Notes: generated by a model from the sequence alone, not told the origin. Shown: positions 18,710 to 28,059, counted from the first letter of the stretch. The stretch is 64,000 nucleotides of DNA from Hymenobacter taeanensis (GCF_013137895.1 NZ_CP053538.1:4123001-4187000), one strand, 5' to 3'. A program made the numbers and translations.

Positions 18710-19855
18710 ATGGCGGCTTTAAACTCACTTCTTCCTACCTCATTTTGTGCCTCACTGCTGCTCGCGCTACTTGCCGGCGGGGTGTGGGGCTGTGGGCAAA
18801 ATGACCCAAGTGAGCAGGCCGAAGTGATGGTAAACCTAGCCACCGTGCAAAGCGGGCCCAAAATTCAGGCTGCTGAGTTGGAGGGAGCTATTGCCCGCCA
18901 GCCTCGAAACGCCTCTTTGTACGCGCGCCGGGCCGGATTCCGCCTCGACGCTGGCCTGGTTGCTGCGGCCCTCGAGGATATTAATCGGGCCCTTGCCCTG
19001 GATGATGGTCCGGCGGAGTTTTACTTCATTAAAGCGCGTGCTGTGCGGGCACAGGGTAATCTGAAGCAGGCTCTTACGGCCGCGGCAGAGGCCTCCCGTC
19101 GTGGTTTCTCCTCTCCCGATTTAAACCTGTTGGTCGGCGAAACGCACTTGGCTGAGCGGCGCTTTCAGGATGCGCTAGACCAGCTTGATAGAGCTTTGCA
19201 GCAAGAGCCCGACCATGCAGCGGCGCTATTTTATAAAGGTGTGGCTTATATAGGCCTACAGGACACCGTGCAGGCGTTAGACTACCTGCGTGCCAGCCTG
19301 AGCCGGGACCCACGTCAGCCGGAGACCTTACACCAGTTGGCTTTTCTGTCAAATGCCTTCCGCCAACCGGCAAATGCTGCGAGGTACGCCGCCCAAGGGC
19401 TTAAGCTGGCCCCCAATTACGGCCCGCTGTGGTACGACTATGGCCGCCAGTTTGAGCTGCAAAACCAGCCCGACAGTGCCCTGCGGATTTATACGCGTAC
19501 CGTTGAGCTCGATACCACGTTCTACCGTGCCGACTATCGGCTGGCATTAGTGGCCTACAAGAATCACAAGTACGCCGACGCCATTCCGCACTTGCAGCGC
19601 GCTCTGCGCCGGGCTCCCCGTCTGGCCGGTGCCCGTCAGATGCTGGCTGAAAGCTATGAGAGCCTGGCGCGCTTCCCTGAAGCAGCCGATCAATACCGTA
19701 TTTTGGTTGCAGAAAACCCCGGCAACCGCCACTGGACGTATAAAGCCTGGAAGGTTGGAAACCGAGCCCGGGGCATTATGGTAGATGAAACCCCACGGCA
19801 GGCAGTAGAGCCGGTTGAGCCGCTTTCTATTCAACAGCCCAACACTAATCAATAA
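18710..19855 (+). CDS. TPR lipoprotein
   Basis: A 381-residue lipoprotein (signal ending GGVWGC, Cys28) built of about seven to eight tetratricopeptide repeats from residue 50 to 350, for example ALEDINRALALDD, ALDQLDRALQQEPDHAAALFYKGVAY and AIPHLQRALRRAPRLAGARQMLAESY. TPR scaffolds in Bacteroidetes lipoproteins bind other envelope proteins; the partner is unknown. The C-terminus (about 30 residues after the last repeat) is Pro- and Glu-rich and probably disordered. It is preceded at 73 bases by another TPR gene, suggesting the two belong together, but each may have its own promoter. Confidence 0.75.
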   Translation: MAALNSLLPTSFCASLLLALLAGGVWGCGQNDPSEQAEVMVNLATVQSGPKIQAAELEGAIARQPRNASLYARRAGFRLDAGLVAAALEDINRALALDDGPAEFYFIKARAVRAQGNLKQALTAAAEASRRGFSSPDLNLLVGETHLAERRFQDALDQLDRALQQEPDHAAALFYKGVAYIGLQDTVQALDYLRASLSRDPRQPETLHQLAFLSNAFRQPANAARYAAQGLKLAPNYGPLWYDYGRQFELQNQPDSALRIYTRTVELDTTFYRADYRLALVAYKNHKYADAIPHLQRALRRAPRLAGARQMLAESYESLARFPEAADQYRILVAENPGNRHWTYKAWKVGNRARGIMVDETPRQAVEPVEPLSIQQPNTNQ

Positions 19856-20046
19856 CAGGCCGAGGGTGCCTCTTAAAGCCTAGGAACGTTCAGTTTAACC
19901 GAGTAGTTTACTTGCACTGAGGCAACCTGAAGCCTCTTAAACTACGCCGACCAGTGGCTTTCCTGAATTTTCAGTCAGTAAAGCCAAAAGTAAACCTCTA
20001 ACTTGCGGGCTAACGCTGTTTGTATAGCTAAACCCCATTTTTTCAC

Positions 20047-21996
20047 ATGATTGATATAACGCTCCCCGACGGCTCCGTGCGCCAGTTTGTAGATGGCATC
20101 ACGGGCTACGACGTTGCCGCCAGCATTAGCGAGGGCCTTGCCCGCAATGCCCTTGGCGTCCGCGTGAATGGCGAAGTGCGCGACCTGCACCGGCCAATTG
20201 ACCAGAATGCCGCCGTGGAAATTCTAACTTGGAACGACCAGGATGGGAAGTCAGCTTTCTGGCACTCCTCGGCGCACTTAATGGCTGAAGCCCTGGAGGC
20301 TTTATACCCCGGTGTAAAGCTCGGCATCGGCCCCAGCATTGAGAACGGTTTCTATTATGATATCGATCTGGGTGAGGGCCGTTCCATCTCAACGGAAGAG
20401 TTTCCGAAGATTGAGGCCAAAATGCTGGAGCTGGCCAAAAAGAAAAGCCAGTATCGCCGCCAAGACATATCTAAAGCCGACGCTATTGCCTACTTCACGG
20501 AAAAGGGCGACGAGTATAAGCTCGATTTGCTTGACCGCCTTGAAGATGGCACTATCACGTTCTACACGCAGGGGGAGTTCACGGACCTGTGCCGTGGTCC
20601 TCACATCCCGGATACGTCTCCTATCAAAGCCGTGAAGCTGCTAAACGTGGCCGGTGCCTACTGGCGCGGTGATGAGAAGAACAAGCAGCTCACGCGCATC
20701 TATGGCATCACGTTTCCGAAGGCCAAGGAGCTAAGCGAGTACCTTGAGAAGCTGGAAGAAGCCAAGCGCCGCGACCACCGCAAACTGGGCAAGGAGCTTG
20801 AACTGTTTACGTTCTCTGAGAAAGTAGGAGCGGGTTTGCCCCTGTGGCTGCCGAAAGGCACTGCCTTGCGTGAGCGGCTGGAGCAGTTCCTGCGCCGTGC
20901 GCAAATGAAAGCTGGCTATCAGCCCGTAGTTACGCCGCACATTGGCTCCAAGGAACTCTACGTGACGTCAGGGCATTATGAGAAATACGGGGCCGACTCG
21001 TTCCAGCCCATCCGGACGCCAAATCCTGGCGAGGAGTTCTTCCTCAAGCCCATGAATTGCCCTCATCACTGCGAAATCTATCGTAGCAAGCCTCGCTCAT
21101 ACCGCGACCTGCCGGTGCGCCTCGCCGAGTTCGGGACGGTGTATCGCTACGAGCAGAGTGGCGAGCTGCACGGCCTGACGCGGGTACGGGGCTTTACGCA
21201 AGATGATGCGCATATCTTCTGCCGCCCCGACCAGGTGAAAGAAGAGTTCCTGAAGGTAATCGACATTGTATTGTACGTGTTGAAAGCGCTGGACTTCCCT
21301 GAGTTTACGGCGCAAATCTCCCTCCGCGACCCTGAGAACAAGACCAAGTACATCGGCTCCGATGAAAACTGGGCTCGTGCCGAAGCTGCTATTCAAGAAG
21401 CTGCCGCGGAGAAAGGTCTGACTACGGTAACGGAACTGGGTGAAGCGGCCTTTTACGGTCCTAAGCTCGACTTTATGGTGCGTGACGCCCTCGGCCGCAA
21501 GTGGCAGCTGGGCACTATTCAGGTAGATTACAACCTGCCTGAGCGCTTTGAGCTGGAGTACGTAGCCTCTGATAACTCGCGGCAGCGTCCTGTTATGATC
21601 CACCGGGCGCCCTTCGGCTCATTGGAGCGCTTTGTAGCTGTTCTGATTGAGCACTGCGGCGGCAATTTCCCGTTATGGCTTTCCCCTGAGCAGTTTGCTG
21701 TTCTGCCGATTTCTGAAAAATATCAGGACTACGCACAGCAAGTGTATGACCGTTTAGTGCAGGCAGAACTACGCGGCAGCGTAGATCACCGCGACGAGAA
21801 AATTGGTCGGAAGATTCGGGATGCCGAAGTCTCAAAAGTGCCTTACATGCTGATTGTAGGGGAGAAGGAGCAGGAGAACGGCATCGTTTCGGTGCGCAAA
21901 CACGGTGAGGGTGACGTTGGCTCCATGCCCATTGAAGCATTCATCCAAAGCTTCCAGCAGCAGGTAAATGACCTGATGGACGGAAAGACTGTCTAA
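20047..21996 (+). CDS. thrS: Threonyl-tRNA synthetase
   Basis: A 649-residue class II synthetase that charges tRNA-Thr. Domains in order: TGS (1-62, [14 protein letters not shown]), editing domain with [11 protein letters not shown] (near 78) and the cysteine-bearing [12 protein letters not shown], catalytic core with [10 protein letters not shown] (Zn-binding Cys), [27 protein letters not shown] and [11 protein letters not shown], then the anticodon-binding domain ([12 protein letters not shown] to VRKHGEGD). Length equals the family norm. It leads the conserved thrS-infC-rpmI-rplT block. Confidence 0.97.
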   Translation: MIDITLPDGSVRQFVDGITGYDVAASISEGLARNALGVRVNGEVRDLHRPIDQNAAVEILTWNDQDGKSAFWHSSAHLMAEALEALYPGVKLGIGPSIENGFYYDIDLGEGRSISTEEFPKIEAKMLELAKKKSQYRRQDISKADAIAYFTEKGDEYKLDLLDRLEDGTITFYTQGEFTDLCRGPHIPDTSPIKAVKLLNVAGAYWRGDEKNKQLTRIYGITFPKAKELSEYLEKLEEAKRRDHRKLGKELELFTFSEKVGAGLPLWLPKGTALRERLEQFLRRAQMKAGYQPVVTPHIGSKELYVTSGHYEKYGADSFQPIRTPNPGEEFFLKPMNCPHHCEIYRSKPRSYRDLPVRLAEFGTVYRYEQSGELHGLTRVRGFTQDDAHIFCRPDQVKEEFLKVIDIVLYVLKALDFPEFTAQISLRDPENKTKYIGSDENWARAEAAIQEAAAEKGLTTVTELGEAAFYGPKLDFMVRDALGRKWQLGTIQVDYNLPERFELEYVASDNSRQRPVMIHRAPFGSLERFVAVLIEHCGGNFPLWLSPEQFAVLPISEKYQDYAQQVYDRLVQAELRGSVDHRDEKIGRKIRDAEVSKVPYMLIVGEKEQENGIVSVRKHGEGDVGSMPIEAFIQSFQQQVNDLMDGKTV

Positions 21997-22022
21997 GTTA
22001 TAGCAGTCATCTTGCCAACAAT

Positions 22023-22081
22023 GACGACCTTGCTCCGCCGAAAGCCGTTATACGGTTTCCCTTCAGCGGGACAAGGTCATC
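22023..22081. promoter_or_regulatory. Imperfect hairpin between thrS and infC
   Basis: Arms 22023-22040 and 22064-22081 pair over 18 positions with four differences, and the interior (AAAGCCG against ACGGTTT) can extend the stem. It lies in the 259-base leader of infC and lacks a T-run. It could end thrS transcripts or be part of a leader controlled by ribosomal protein L20 or IF3, as occurs in the corresponding operon of other bacteria; that is inference. Confidence 0.4.
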
Positions 22082-22255
22082 AGGAGGCACATGGCTGAGT
22101 TTCCAGCAACTTATGATGCTATTTTAATATAGCCTTTTTGAGTGTTTGGAAAAAATGCCGGATATTTGCCCCCTGAATGAACGGATTGTGGCTGACTTGT
22201 GTCAATTACTATCCTAGTAAACTGAATTTTTAGCTCACCTTTAAGGAGAACAGCC

Positions 22256-22906
22256 ATAGCAACCCCTAACCGCCGCTACATCCCTCGCGCTCAAGTCGAG
22301 GAGCCGTTCAAGATCAATCAAAAGATTACGGCCCGTGAAGTGCGCCTGGTCGGTGAAAACATCGAGCAGGGCATTTATCCTATTGAGCAGGCCCGCCGGA
22401 TGGCCCAGGAGCAAAACCTCGACCTCGTTGAGATTTCGCCCACAGCCGTACCGCCCGTTTGCCGCGTCATTGACTACTCGAAATTTAAGTACGAGCAGAA
22501 GAAAAAGACGCGTGAACTTAAGGCCAAGCAGACAAAGGTTGTCATCAAGGAAATCCGTTTCGGTCCTAACACCGATGACCACGACTTCGCCTTTAAGCTG
22601 AAGCACGCCCAGGAATTCCTGCGTGAAGGGGCTAAAATTAAAGCTTACGTTCACTTCGTAGGCCGAAGCATCGTCTTCAAAGAGCGGGGCGAAATCCTGC
22701 TGCTTAAATTTGCTCAGGCCCTTGAAGACCTGGCCAAAGTAGAGCAGCTGCCCAAGCTAGAAGGCAAGCGTATGTTCCTGTACCTGGCGCCCAAAGTAGC
22801 GGCTCCTGTGAAGCCTTCCAAGCCCGCTGCTCCTAAAGAGAGCGGCAAGGAGGCGCCCAAGGAAGCCAAGCCTGCCGCTCAGCCTGCTGATAAAGCTACT
22901 GAATAG
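22256..22906 (+). CDS. infC: Translation initiation factor IF-3, ATA start
   Basis: A 216-residue factor that binds the 30S subunit and checks start codon and initiator tRNA pairing. Family motifs: [48 protein letters not shown] (N-domain and linker) and [24 protein letters not shown] (C-domain). An Ala/Lys/Pro-rich tail extends past residue 180. The usual IF3 N-terminus runs upstream of any ATG, GTG or TTG: AAGGAG at 22243-22248 sits 7 bases before ATA at 22256, and the protein from there begins [20 protein letters not shown] 22340 would remove 28 conserved residues. A rare start codon is known for infC and serves autoregulation in E. coli (AUU). Confidence 0.88.
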   Translation: MATPNRRYIPRAQVEEPFKINQKITAREVRLVGENIEQGIYPIEQARRMAQEQNLDLVEISPTAVPPVCRVIDYSKFKYEQKKKTRELKAKQTKVVIKEIRFGPNTDDHDFAFKLKHAQEFLREGAKIKAYVHFVGRSIVFKERGEILLLKFAQALEDLAKVEQLPKLEGKRMFLYLAPKVAAPVKPSKPAAPKESGKEAPKEAKPAAQPADKATE

Positions 22907-22996
22907 TTTACCCGCGGCTCAGCCGCATTTTACGCTGGCGCACCGGCCCTAGGCAGCCGACCGCCGCAGTTGTTTTACTTCTTTACCTCCACTACA

Positions 22997-23191
22997 ATGC
23001 CGAAAGTAAAAACCAAGTCCGGCGCCAAGAAGCGTTTTTCGCTCACCGGCACGGGCAAAGTGAAGCGCAAGCATGCCTTCAAAAGCCACATCTTGACCAA
23101 GAAAACCACCAAGCAGAAGCGTAACCTCACGCACGCTACTCTGGTTAGCTCGGCCGACATGAACCGTGTAAAGGACATGCTTAACATTTAA
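22997..23191 (+). CDS. rpmI: Ribosomal protein bL35
   Basis: A 64-residue basic protein of the large subunit, beginning [14 protein letters not shown] at ATG 22997 as in all bL35 proteins; [20 protein letters not shown] is the conserved central stretch. The frame is open upstream to 22970 but that extension is not part of the family. Lies between infC and rplT, as usual. Confidence 0.97.
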   Translation: MPKVKTKSGAKKRFSLTGTGKVKRKHAFKSHILTKKTTKQKRNLTHATLVSSADMNRVKDMLNI

Positions 23192-23338
23192 TTGGCATTT
23201 GGCTGTAAAGAGGGTAGCTACTGCACGCAGCGTTAAACTCTTTCTGCTTTACTCCAATTAACAAATTTTCACCAGGCGTCCGGCTGAAACGTAAGTCGCG
23301 GCACTAACTCCGCCGCCGGCCGCCAAAAAAAACAGGTT

Positions 23339-23683
23339 ATGCCAAGAAGTGTAAACCACGTGGCTTCGCGCCACCGTCGGAAAAAAGTAATGCGCCTGGC
23401 GAAAGGCTATTTCGGCCGTCGCAAGAACGTATGGACCGTTGCCAAGAATGCCGTTGAGAAAGGTCTTCTCTACGCGTATCGCGACCGTAAAACCAAGAAG
23501 CGTGAGTTCCGCGCCCTCTGGATTCAGCGTATCAACGCTGGCGCTCGTGAGCACGGCCTGTCGTACTCGCAGTTTATGGGTGGCCTGAAAAAGGCTGGCA
23601 TCGACCTGAACCGTAAAGTTCTAGCCGACCTCGCTCTGAACCACCCTGAGGCTTTCAAAGGCATCATCGAGAAAATCAAGTAA
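23339..23683 (+). CDS. rplT: Ribosomal protein bL20
   Basis: A 114-residue 23S rRNA-binding protein needed early in 50S assembly. It starts [21 protein letters not shown] with the basic N-terminal extension and continues with [24 protein letters not shown]. In several bacteria L20 represses this operon through the leader RNA. It is the last gene of the block and is followed by a terminator. Confidence 0.97.
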   Translation: MPRSVNHVASRHRRKKVMRLAKGYFGRRKNVWTVAKNAVEKGLLYAYRDRKTKKREFRALWIQRINAGAREHGLSYSQFMGGLKKAGIDLNRKVLADLALNHPEAFKGIIEKIK

Positions 23684-23706
23684 GCCTACTCCATAGGCCT
23701 CTTGCT

Positions 23707-23741
23707 AAAAGAGCCTGACTTAACAGTCAGGCTCTTTTTTA
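23707..23741 (+). terminator. Terminator of the infC-rpmI-rplT operon
   Basis: Perfect 14-base arms 23707-23720 and 23725-23738, loop TAAC, then a T-run to 23740. A textbook intrinsic terminator 24 bases after the rplT stop. Confidence 0.9.
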
Positions 23742-23977
23742 TTTGTCAACTTGCTGAAAAACGTTTTTTGCTGTAGGCTAGGCCACTTTATTTGTTTATC
23801 GCTTCTTATCAGAAACACATACTTCTACCTGAGAAATGGAAGCTTATATGAGCTGTCATACCAAATAATAGTGGAAAATTGAGTTAGCTGAGTAAACTAT
23901 TACAGTGTGTTACGTAAACGTTACGCATCTAACCGCTGGCCGTGCTCAGGCTACGTATTTTTTTCCTTTTTTTGAAT

Positions 23978-24826
23978 ATGAAGTCGTTGTTTACCAGCTG
24001 CTCAGTAGGGGGCTTCTTGTGGATTTCATCTTTTATGCCTGCCATGGCGCAGGTATCTGTTGCGCCAACTGCACCCGCTGATACCACTCACAAGTTTGAA
24101 AACCCAGTGGGTGTTCCATCGGTGGTTAAGGCTCCTTGGTACAAGGGTAAACTGGTTAGGGCGAGTATTGTACCAGCGGTAATGATTGGCTATGGCGTGT
24201 ACACCTTTAATGGTGGCGGTTTTTATACGAATCAGCAGGCCAACCGCGACATTCACAAGCTGTTTCCTACTTACCGGACCCGCCTCGATGACTTCCTTAT
24301 TTTTGCTCCTTATCTGGAGCTTGGCGCAGTAGCGCTGGCAGGAGTAGAATCTCGGGACGACCGATTGAATACGGGGTTGGTTATTCTGAAGAGTGAGTTG
24401 ATTATGCTCACCTCTGTATTCGCTATCAAAAATCTAAGCCGGGAAACGCGTCCTGATGGATCTGATAATTTGTCGTTCCCCTCGGGCCATACGGCGCAAG
24501 CTTTTCTGGCAGCAAGCATAGTACACACCGAGTTCCGCGACAAAAGCCAATGGTATGGAATAGGGGCCTACGCCTTGGCTACCAGTGTTGCCGCACTGCG
24601 CATGATCAACACCAAGCACTGGCAGAGCGATGTAGTAGCTGGGGCAGGAATTGGTATACTATCAGCCCATTTAGGCTACCTTACGCACCGTAACAGGTGG
24701 GGCCGTAAGCCTAGGTTGCCTCAGGGCATAAGTTTCACACCTACCTGGCAGAGTGGGTATGGTTTCAGAACAGGTGGAGCACGGAGTGGAGCGCCGGGCC
24801 TCCAATTCACTTGGCAACCCAAGTAG
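23978..24826 (+). CDS. PAP2-family phosphatase
   Basis: A 282-residue membrane-associated acid phosphatase from ATG 23978, with a signal peptide (LWISSFMPAMAQ). The three PAP2 motifs are present: KNLSRETRPDG (KxxxxxxRP), SFPSGHTAQAF (PSGH) and RMINTKHWQSDVVAG (the histidine that forms the phosphoenzyme, with its Asp). The substrates of relatives are lipid phosphates such as undecaprenyl pyrophosphate or phosphatidate. A signal peptide plus several hydrophobic helices suggests the active site faces the periplasm. The frame extends up to GTG 23942; the ATG is preferred because the signal peptide begins there. Confidence 0.85.
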   Translation: MKSLFTSCSVGGFLWISSFMPAMAQVSVAPTAPADTTHKFENPVGVPSVVKAPWYKGKLVRASIVPAVMIGYGVYTFNGGGFYTNQQANRDIHKLFPTYRTRLDDFLIFAPYLELGAVALAGVESRDDRLNTGLVILKSELIMLTSVFAIKNLSRETRPDGSDNLSFPSGHTAQAFLAASIVHTEFRDKSQWYGIGAYALATSVAALRMINTKHWQSDVVAGAGIGILSAHLGYLTHRNRWGRKPRLPQGISFTPTWQSGYGFRTGGARSGAPGLQFTWQPK

Positions 24827-24889
24827 CCCGCAGTGCAGGCAGAGTGTTTGCTACTGGCCTAGCCGGCTACTAAATTTTATTTGCCAGTT

Positions 24890-25303
24890 ATGTGGTGGGT
24901 TTATGCTTTGCTTTCTGCGTTGTTTGCAGCCTTAACAGCTATTCTCGCCAAAATAGGCATTAAGGGGGTTGACTCTAATCTGGCAACTGCCGTGCGAACC
25001 GTTGTGATTCTGCTGCTTGCCTGGGGTATAGTATACTGGCGAGGTGGCCTAGCGGAACTGCAAACCCTAACATCTACTAATCTGCTCTTTCTAGGCCTGT
25101 CCGGACTGGCAACGGGCCTTTCATGGATTTGCTATTTCAAAGCACTTCAAATAGGCAAAGTATCACAAGTAGCGCCCGTTGATAAACTGAGTGTGGCAAT
25201 TGCCATTGTGCTATCAGTTGTGTTTTTGGGTGAGCGGCTAACCTGGCAGATAGGGGTAGGAGCAGGGCTGATACTGATTGGTACGTTTGTACTCATTCTG
25301 TAG
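24890..25303 (+). CDS. Half-size EamA (drug/metabolite) transporter
   Basis: A 137-residue membrane protein with one EamA repeat and about five transmembrane helices (WWVYALLSALFAALTAILAKIGI; AVRTVVILLLAWGIVYW; LLFLGLSGLATGLSWICYFKAL; SVAIAIVLSVVFLGERL; GAGLILIGTFVLIL). Most EamA proteins have two repeats of about 145 residues; single-repeat members are thought to work as dimers of opposite topology. The VAPVDKLSVAIAIVLSVVFLGERLTW block is the family signature. Substrate unknown. ATG 24890 chosen; TTG 24881 is in frame. Confidence 0.85.
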   Translation: MWWVYALLSALFAALTAILAKIGIKGVDSNLATAVRTVVILLLAWGIVYWRGGLAELQTLTSTNLLFLGLSGLATGLSWICYFKALQIGKVSQVAPVDKLSVAIAIVLSVVFLGERLTWQIGVGAGLILIGTFVLIL

Positions 25304-25530
25304 TACAACTCCTATTTGGTGACGGATGCATCAGCTAGCCTAGCACCATCATATGATTGCCTAGACTCTACCGCCTTGGCAAGAACAAAGGGCTTTACCG
25401 CACGATAAGAAAGAAGGGACCCCAGGTAATTTTGTTCTTGTCTATAGCATAGCAGGCCACAACGTGCCGGAAGATGGAATGGCTCTTTGCGCACCTTCTT
25501 GGTTGGTTAAGAGCGCCTTATTGGCTTCAA
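25304..25530. other. Intergenic region between convergent genes
   Basis: 227 bases without a recognisable gene. A 9-base inverted pair (25381-25389 and 25431-25439) has a 41-base loop and is weak. A short minus-strand frame at 25312-25494 has no family features. Confidence 0.5.
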
Positions 25531-25950
25531 CTATACTTTTCGCTCCTGCGACTGGGTTAACCACATTCTAGCTTCTTCGTAGTCGCTGAACATTCGCATT
25601 TGTAAGTCCTGGCCGATTCCGTCGTACATAAACTCAGCTGACGCGGTAGCTAAACCCTCCGGACTGAACAAGTGGGCCATGTGTGTTAACCCATGCTCAA
25701 TTGCCCTGGGCACCCAACTGGAAACAACCCAATCAACTGCAAAATCCCAGGCACCGATTACGTGGCGGTTGTCGTTCAGCAAATAAGGGCACTTATAGTC
25801 CCGTAAGTAGTTCAGGCAGGCGTCAGCACCAGATGTGACCTGTAAATACGTTTGCGTTCCGAGCCAATTGTTGTACACCCAATGATTGACCGCATCATAT
25901 TCAATGATAAGATAGGTATCACCAAATCCGTTCTGCAGTTCTGTGGGCAT
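25531..25950 (-). CDS. SpoIIAA-like (STAS-fold type) hypothetical protein
   Basis: A 139-residue soluble protein from ATG 25950. It shares the CPYLLNDNR core, WVPRAIEHGL and MWLTQSQ blocks with small Bacteroidetes proteins in the SpoIIAA-like group, and is a distant paralogue of the protein at 8353-8784. The pattern of aromatic and acidic residues (YLIIEYDAVNHWVYNNW) suggests a beta-alpha sandwich. No enzymatic residue is evident. It lies in an AT-richer stretch next to the DUF4184 gene. Confidence 0.55.
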   Translation of the reverse strand: MPTELQNGFGDTYLIIEYDAVNHWVYNNWLGTQTYLQVTSGADACLNYLRDYKCPYLLNDNRHVIGAWDFAVDWVVSSWVPRAIEHGLTHMAHLFSPEGLATASAEFMYDGIGQDLQMRMFSDYEEARMWLTQSQERKV

Positions 25951-26305
25951 GGTAAGCGGAAAGCAAATCAAGTGTTATCAGCCGGGTATTACTAATAGCT
26001 CTAAAGATAGCGCAACGTATCCTAATCAGAAGCTTCGCCGTTGCGAGTGAATGCAGGTAAAAAGTAGGGTCAATAGCCCTATCGGCGGGGAATAGCCAGC
26101 AACTTTTAGGCGAAATGGCTCCATCTGGGATGGGGGAGTGAAGTGAGGGCTGTTGTTCAGTTGAATATAATACTGAATTTGTGGGCAAATGCTAGTGAAA
26201 CAGGTACCCCACTGTTGTCGATTAAGTAGGTAGTGAAATCAATTAATGCTGATATAGAAAGCTATAGAACTAAATAAGCGATTCGAATAAAGAACACACT
26301 CATTT
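25951..26305. other. 355-base divergent intergenic region
   Basis: AT-rich region between the SpoIIAA-like gene and the DUF4184 gene, which must hold two promoters. A minus-strand frame at 25919-26188 overlaps it but shows no family resemblance. Confidence 0.5.
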
Positions 26306-27094
26306 ATGCCATTTACTTTTTCTCATCCAGCTATAGTATTGCCATTACTCTGGCTGCCAAAAAAATGGCGCTCTGCTACCGGTTTAATTGTTGGAAGCAT
26401 GACCCCGGACTTCGAAAAGTTTATCCGGATGAGTGAATTTGATCCGTATAGCCATACCTGGCGTAGCATCTTTTATTTCAATCTTCCACTGGGCTTAGTG
26501 CTATCCTTCGTTTTTCATGCACTCGTGCGCGATGCCCTAATTCGGCATCTGCCTATTGCACTTTACCAGCGGTTTACGCCGTTTATCAGCTTCAACTGGC
26601 TAGCTCACTTCAGGAAAAATTACCTGATAATTATTGTATCCTTGTTACTAGGCACAGTATCTCATTTGGTATGGGACAGTTTCACTCATCCTGAAGGACG
26701 TGGAGTCCGGTATTTTCCGTTTTTACTGCACTATACATTCGGGGGCGCCCTGGATATGAGGCTCTACTCTTTCCTACAAAAGTTAGGATCAGTAGTAGGC
26801 GTGTTAGCCCTTGTATGGTATACCCTGCACTTACACAGATACAGGGAGACAGGCATTAAGCGTAATCAACTGTCTTACTGGATCTTGGTATTCTTGGTGG
26901 CAATAGGGGTGGTCGTAATCCGGTTGCAACTATCCGAGAGTATCCTTCTGCAAAACCTCTATCACCTAACCATTATTCTCATTTCTGGTGGCCTAACCAG
27001 CTTAGCTACGGTGCCGCTATTACTGCGGGGATGGCAAGTAGCGAAGCCCCGAAGTCTTAATAATGATTACCATTCAGACGATGGGGATATTTGA
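26306..27094 (+). CDS. DUF4184 family membrane protein
   Basis: A 262-residue integral membrane protein. The N-terminus MPFTFSHPAIVLPLLW is the hallmark of DUF4184, and GSMTPDFEKF and SHLVWDSFTHPEGRGV carry conserved histidine and aspartate residues reminiscent of metal-dependent membrane hydrolases of the YdjM/LexA-regulated type. About six hydrophobic segments follow. No function is established. The gene is visibly less GC-rich than the ribosomal and topoisomerase genes of the window. Confidence 0.8.
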   Translation: MPFTFSHPAIVLPLLWLPKKWRSATGLIVGSMTPDFEKFIRMSEFDPYSHTWRSIFYFNLPLGLVLSFVFHALVRDALIRHLPIALYQRFTPFISFNWLAHFRKNYLIIIVSLLLGTVSHLVWDSFTHPEGRGVRYFPFLLHYTFGGALDMRLYSFLQKLGSVVGVLALVWYTLHLHRYRETGIKRNQLSYWILVFLVAIGVVVIRLQLSESILLQNLYHLTIILISGGLTSLATVPLLLRGWQVAKPRSLNNDYHSDDGDI

Positions 27095-27324
27095 CTGATC
27101 AGTGAGTGGCCTACAGGCTTTATCACTGTTCAACGGGCCGCTGCTGAGGCCCACTAAATAGCAAATAAAGCACTGCCCGAGACCGGTGCTGCTAGTCTAT
27201 AATGAGCTATCCTTTTGGGTACCCTATGTATACGCCATTTCACACATTGCTCTAGTTATTGAGTAGCAGCTGGCTTGAATGATTTCTAATTTAGTATTTT
27301 CATTTTTGTACATAATTCCCCTTC

Positions 27325-27810
27325 ATGTTTACAAATATTAAAGTATTCATACTGCTAGGGACTGGGCTTTTGGGTAGTTTGTTAACTTCCTGTGGTGATG
27401 ACACAAAGCAAGCTGATCCAACGCCCAAGCAGTATAAAGTGCAAGTGCGCTATCAGGCAACAAATCTCCAACCAAACGGAAGGGATGTTGGGGCCAATGT
27501 TAGTGTGCTGCTTACGGACAAAGGACAAACCCCTAGAGGGTCTATTTCGGCCTTTCTTACTGGTGTAGATTCAGGCCAGGAGGAATCGAGCGTAGTAGAT
27601 ATGGTTGCTACCGATAAAATTGAAGTGGATCTCAGCTTTCCAAACGTTAAGTCAGCTGTCCAGGCAAAATCGCTGCCCGAGACAACTGCTATTACCACAG
27701 AAGTGGTAGTGAACGGTCAGGTACTGCGGACTATCAAGCTGGATAAAAATACTTCTTTCTCGGGCCCCACTCTGCGCGTAATGGAAACCATTAGCGTGAG
27801 CGAACTATAG
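27325..27810 (+). CDS. Hypothetical lipoprotein
   Basis: A 161-residue secreted protein with lipobox LLTSC (Cys23). The mature part is beta-rich (YKVQVRYQATNLQPN, NVSVLLTDKG, ITTEVVVNGQVLRTIKLDKN) and has no cysteine except the lipidated one. I recognise no family. The AT-rich upstream region (27095-27324, 230 bases) holds no other gene. A perfect hairpin at 27933-27967 follows after 122 bases. Comparable small lipoproteins occur in many Bacteroidetes genomes. Confidence 0.6.
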   Translation: MFTNIKVFILLGTGLLGSLLTSCGDDTKQADPTPKQYKVQVRYQATNLQPNGRDVGANVSVLLTDKGQTPRGSISAFLTGVDSGQEESSVVDMVATDKIEVDLSFPNVKSAVQAKSLPETTAITTEVVVNGQVLRTIKLDKNTSFSGPTLRVMETISVSEL

Positions 27811-27932
27811 TATTACTCAAAGCAAAGTACGCTTGAGTGGTACATATAAGTGTGCTCCTAGTTCACAGGTAATAGTGCATATTTAGCTCCTGCTTATACG
27901 CATACTGGAAGCAGTATAGAAAATAAGGCAAT

Positions 27933-27967
27933 AAAAAAGGCCTTTCCGTAATGGAAAGGCCTTTTTT
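27933..27967. terminator. Bidirectional terminator between lipoprotein gene and tRNA-Met
   Basis: Perfect 15-base arms 27933-27947 and 27953-27967, loop GTAAT, with A-run and T-run ends, so it can stop transcripts from both the plus-strand lipoprotein gene and the minus-strand tRNA. Confidence 0.9.
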
Positions 27968-27971
27968 ATTG

Positions 27972-28045
27972 TAGCGGGGACGAGAGTTGAACTCGTGACC
28001 TCAGGGTTATGAATCCTGTGCTCTAACCAACTGAGCTACCCCGCC
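27972..28045 (-). tRNA. tRNA-Met (anticodon CAT)
   Basis: The minus strand folds as a cloverleaf: acceptor GGCGGGG with CCCCGCT (first pair G-U), D-arm GCTCAGTTGGTTAGAGC, anticodon arm CAGGA-TTCATAA-CCCTG, variable AGGTC and T-arm ACGAG-TTCAACT-CTCGT. CCA is not encoded, as is common in Bacteroidetes. The anticodon stem lacks the three G-C pairs of the initiator tRNA, so an elongator is likely; tRNA-Ile2, in which CAT is modified to lysidine, cannot be excluded without comparison. Confidence 0.93.
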
Positions 28046-28059
28046 CTGTTTTGGTGGTG

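Noticed and set aside
23901..23931. Dyad GTGTTACGT-AA-ACGTTACGC upstream of the PAP2 gene
   Set aside because: Only 7 of 9 positions pair; no second copy was seen, so it was not called an operator.
25312..25494. A 60-codon minus-strand frame between convergent genes
   Set aside because: No ribosome-binding site, no family match and odd composition.
25919..26188. An 89-codon minus-strand frame upstream of the SpoIIAA-like gene
   Set aside because: It overlaps the start region of that gene and has no recognisable domain; likely chance in AT-rich DNA.
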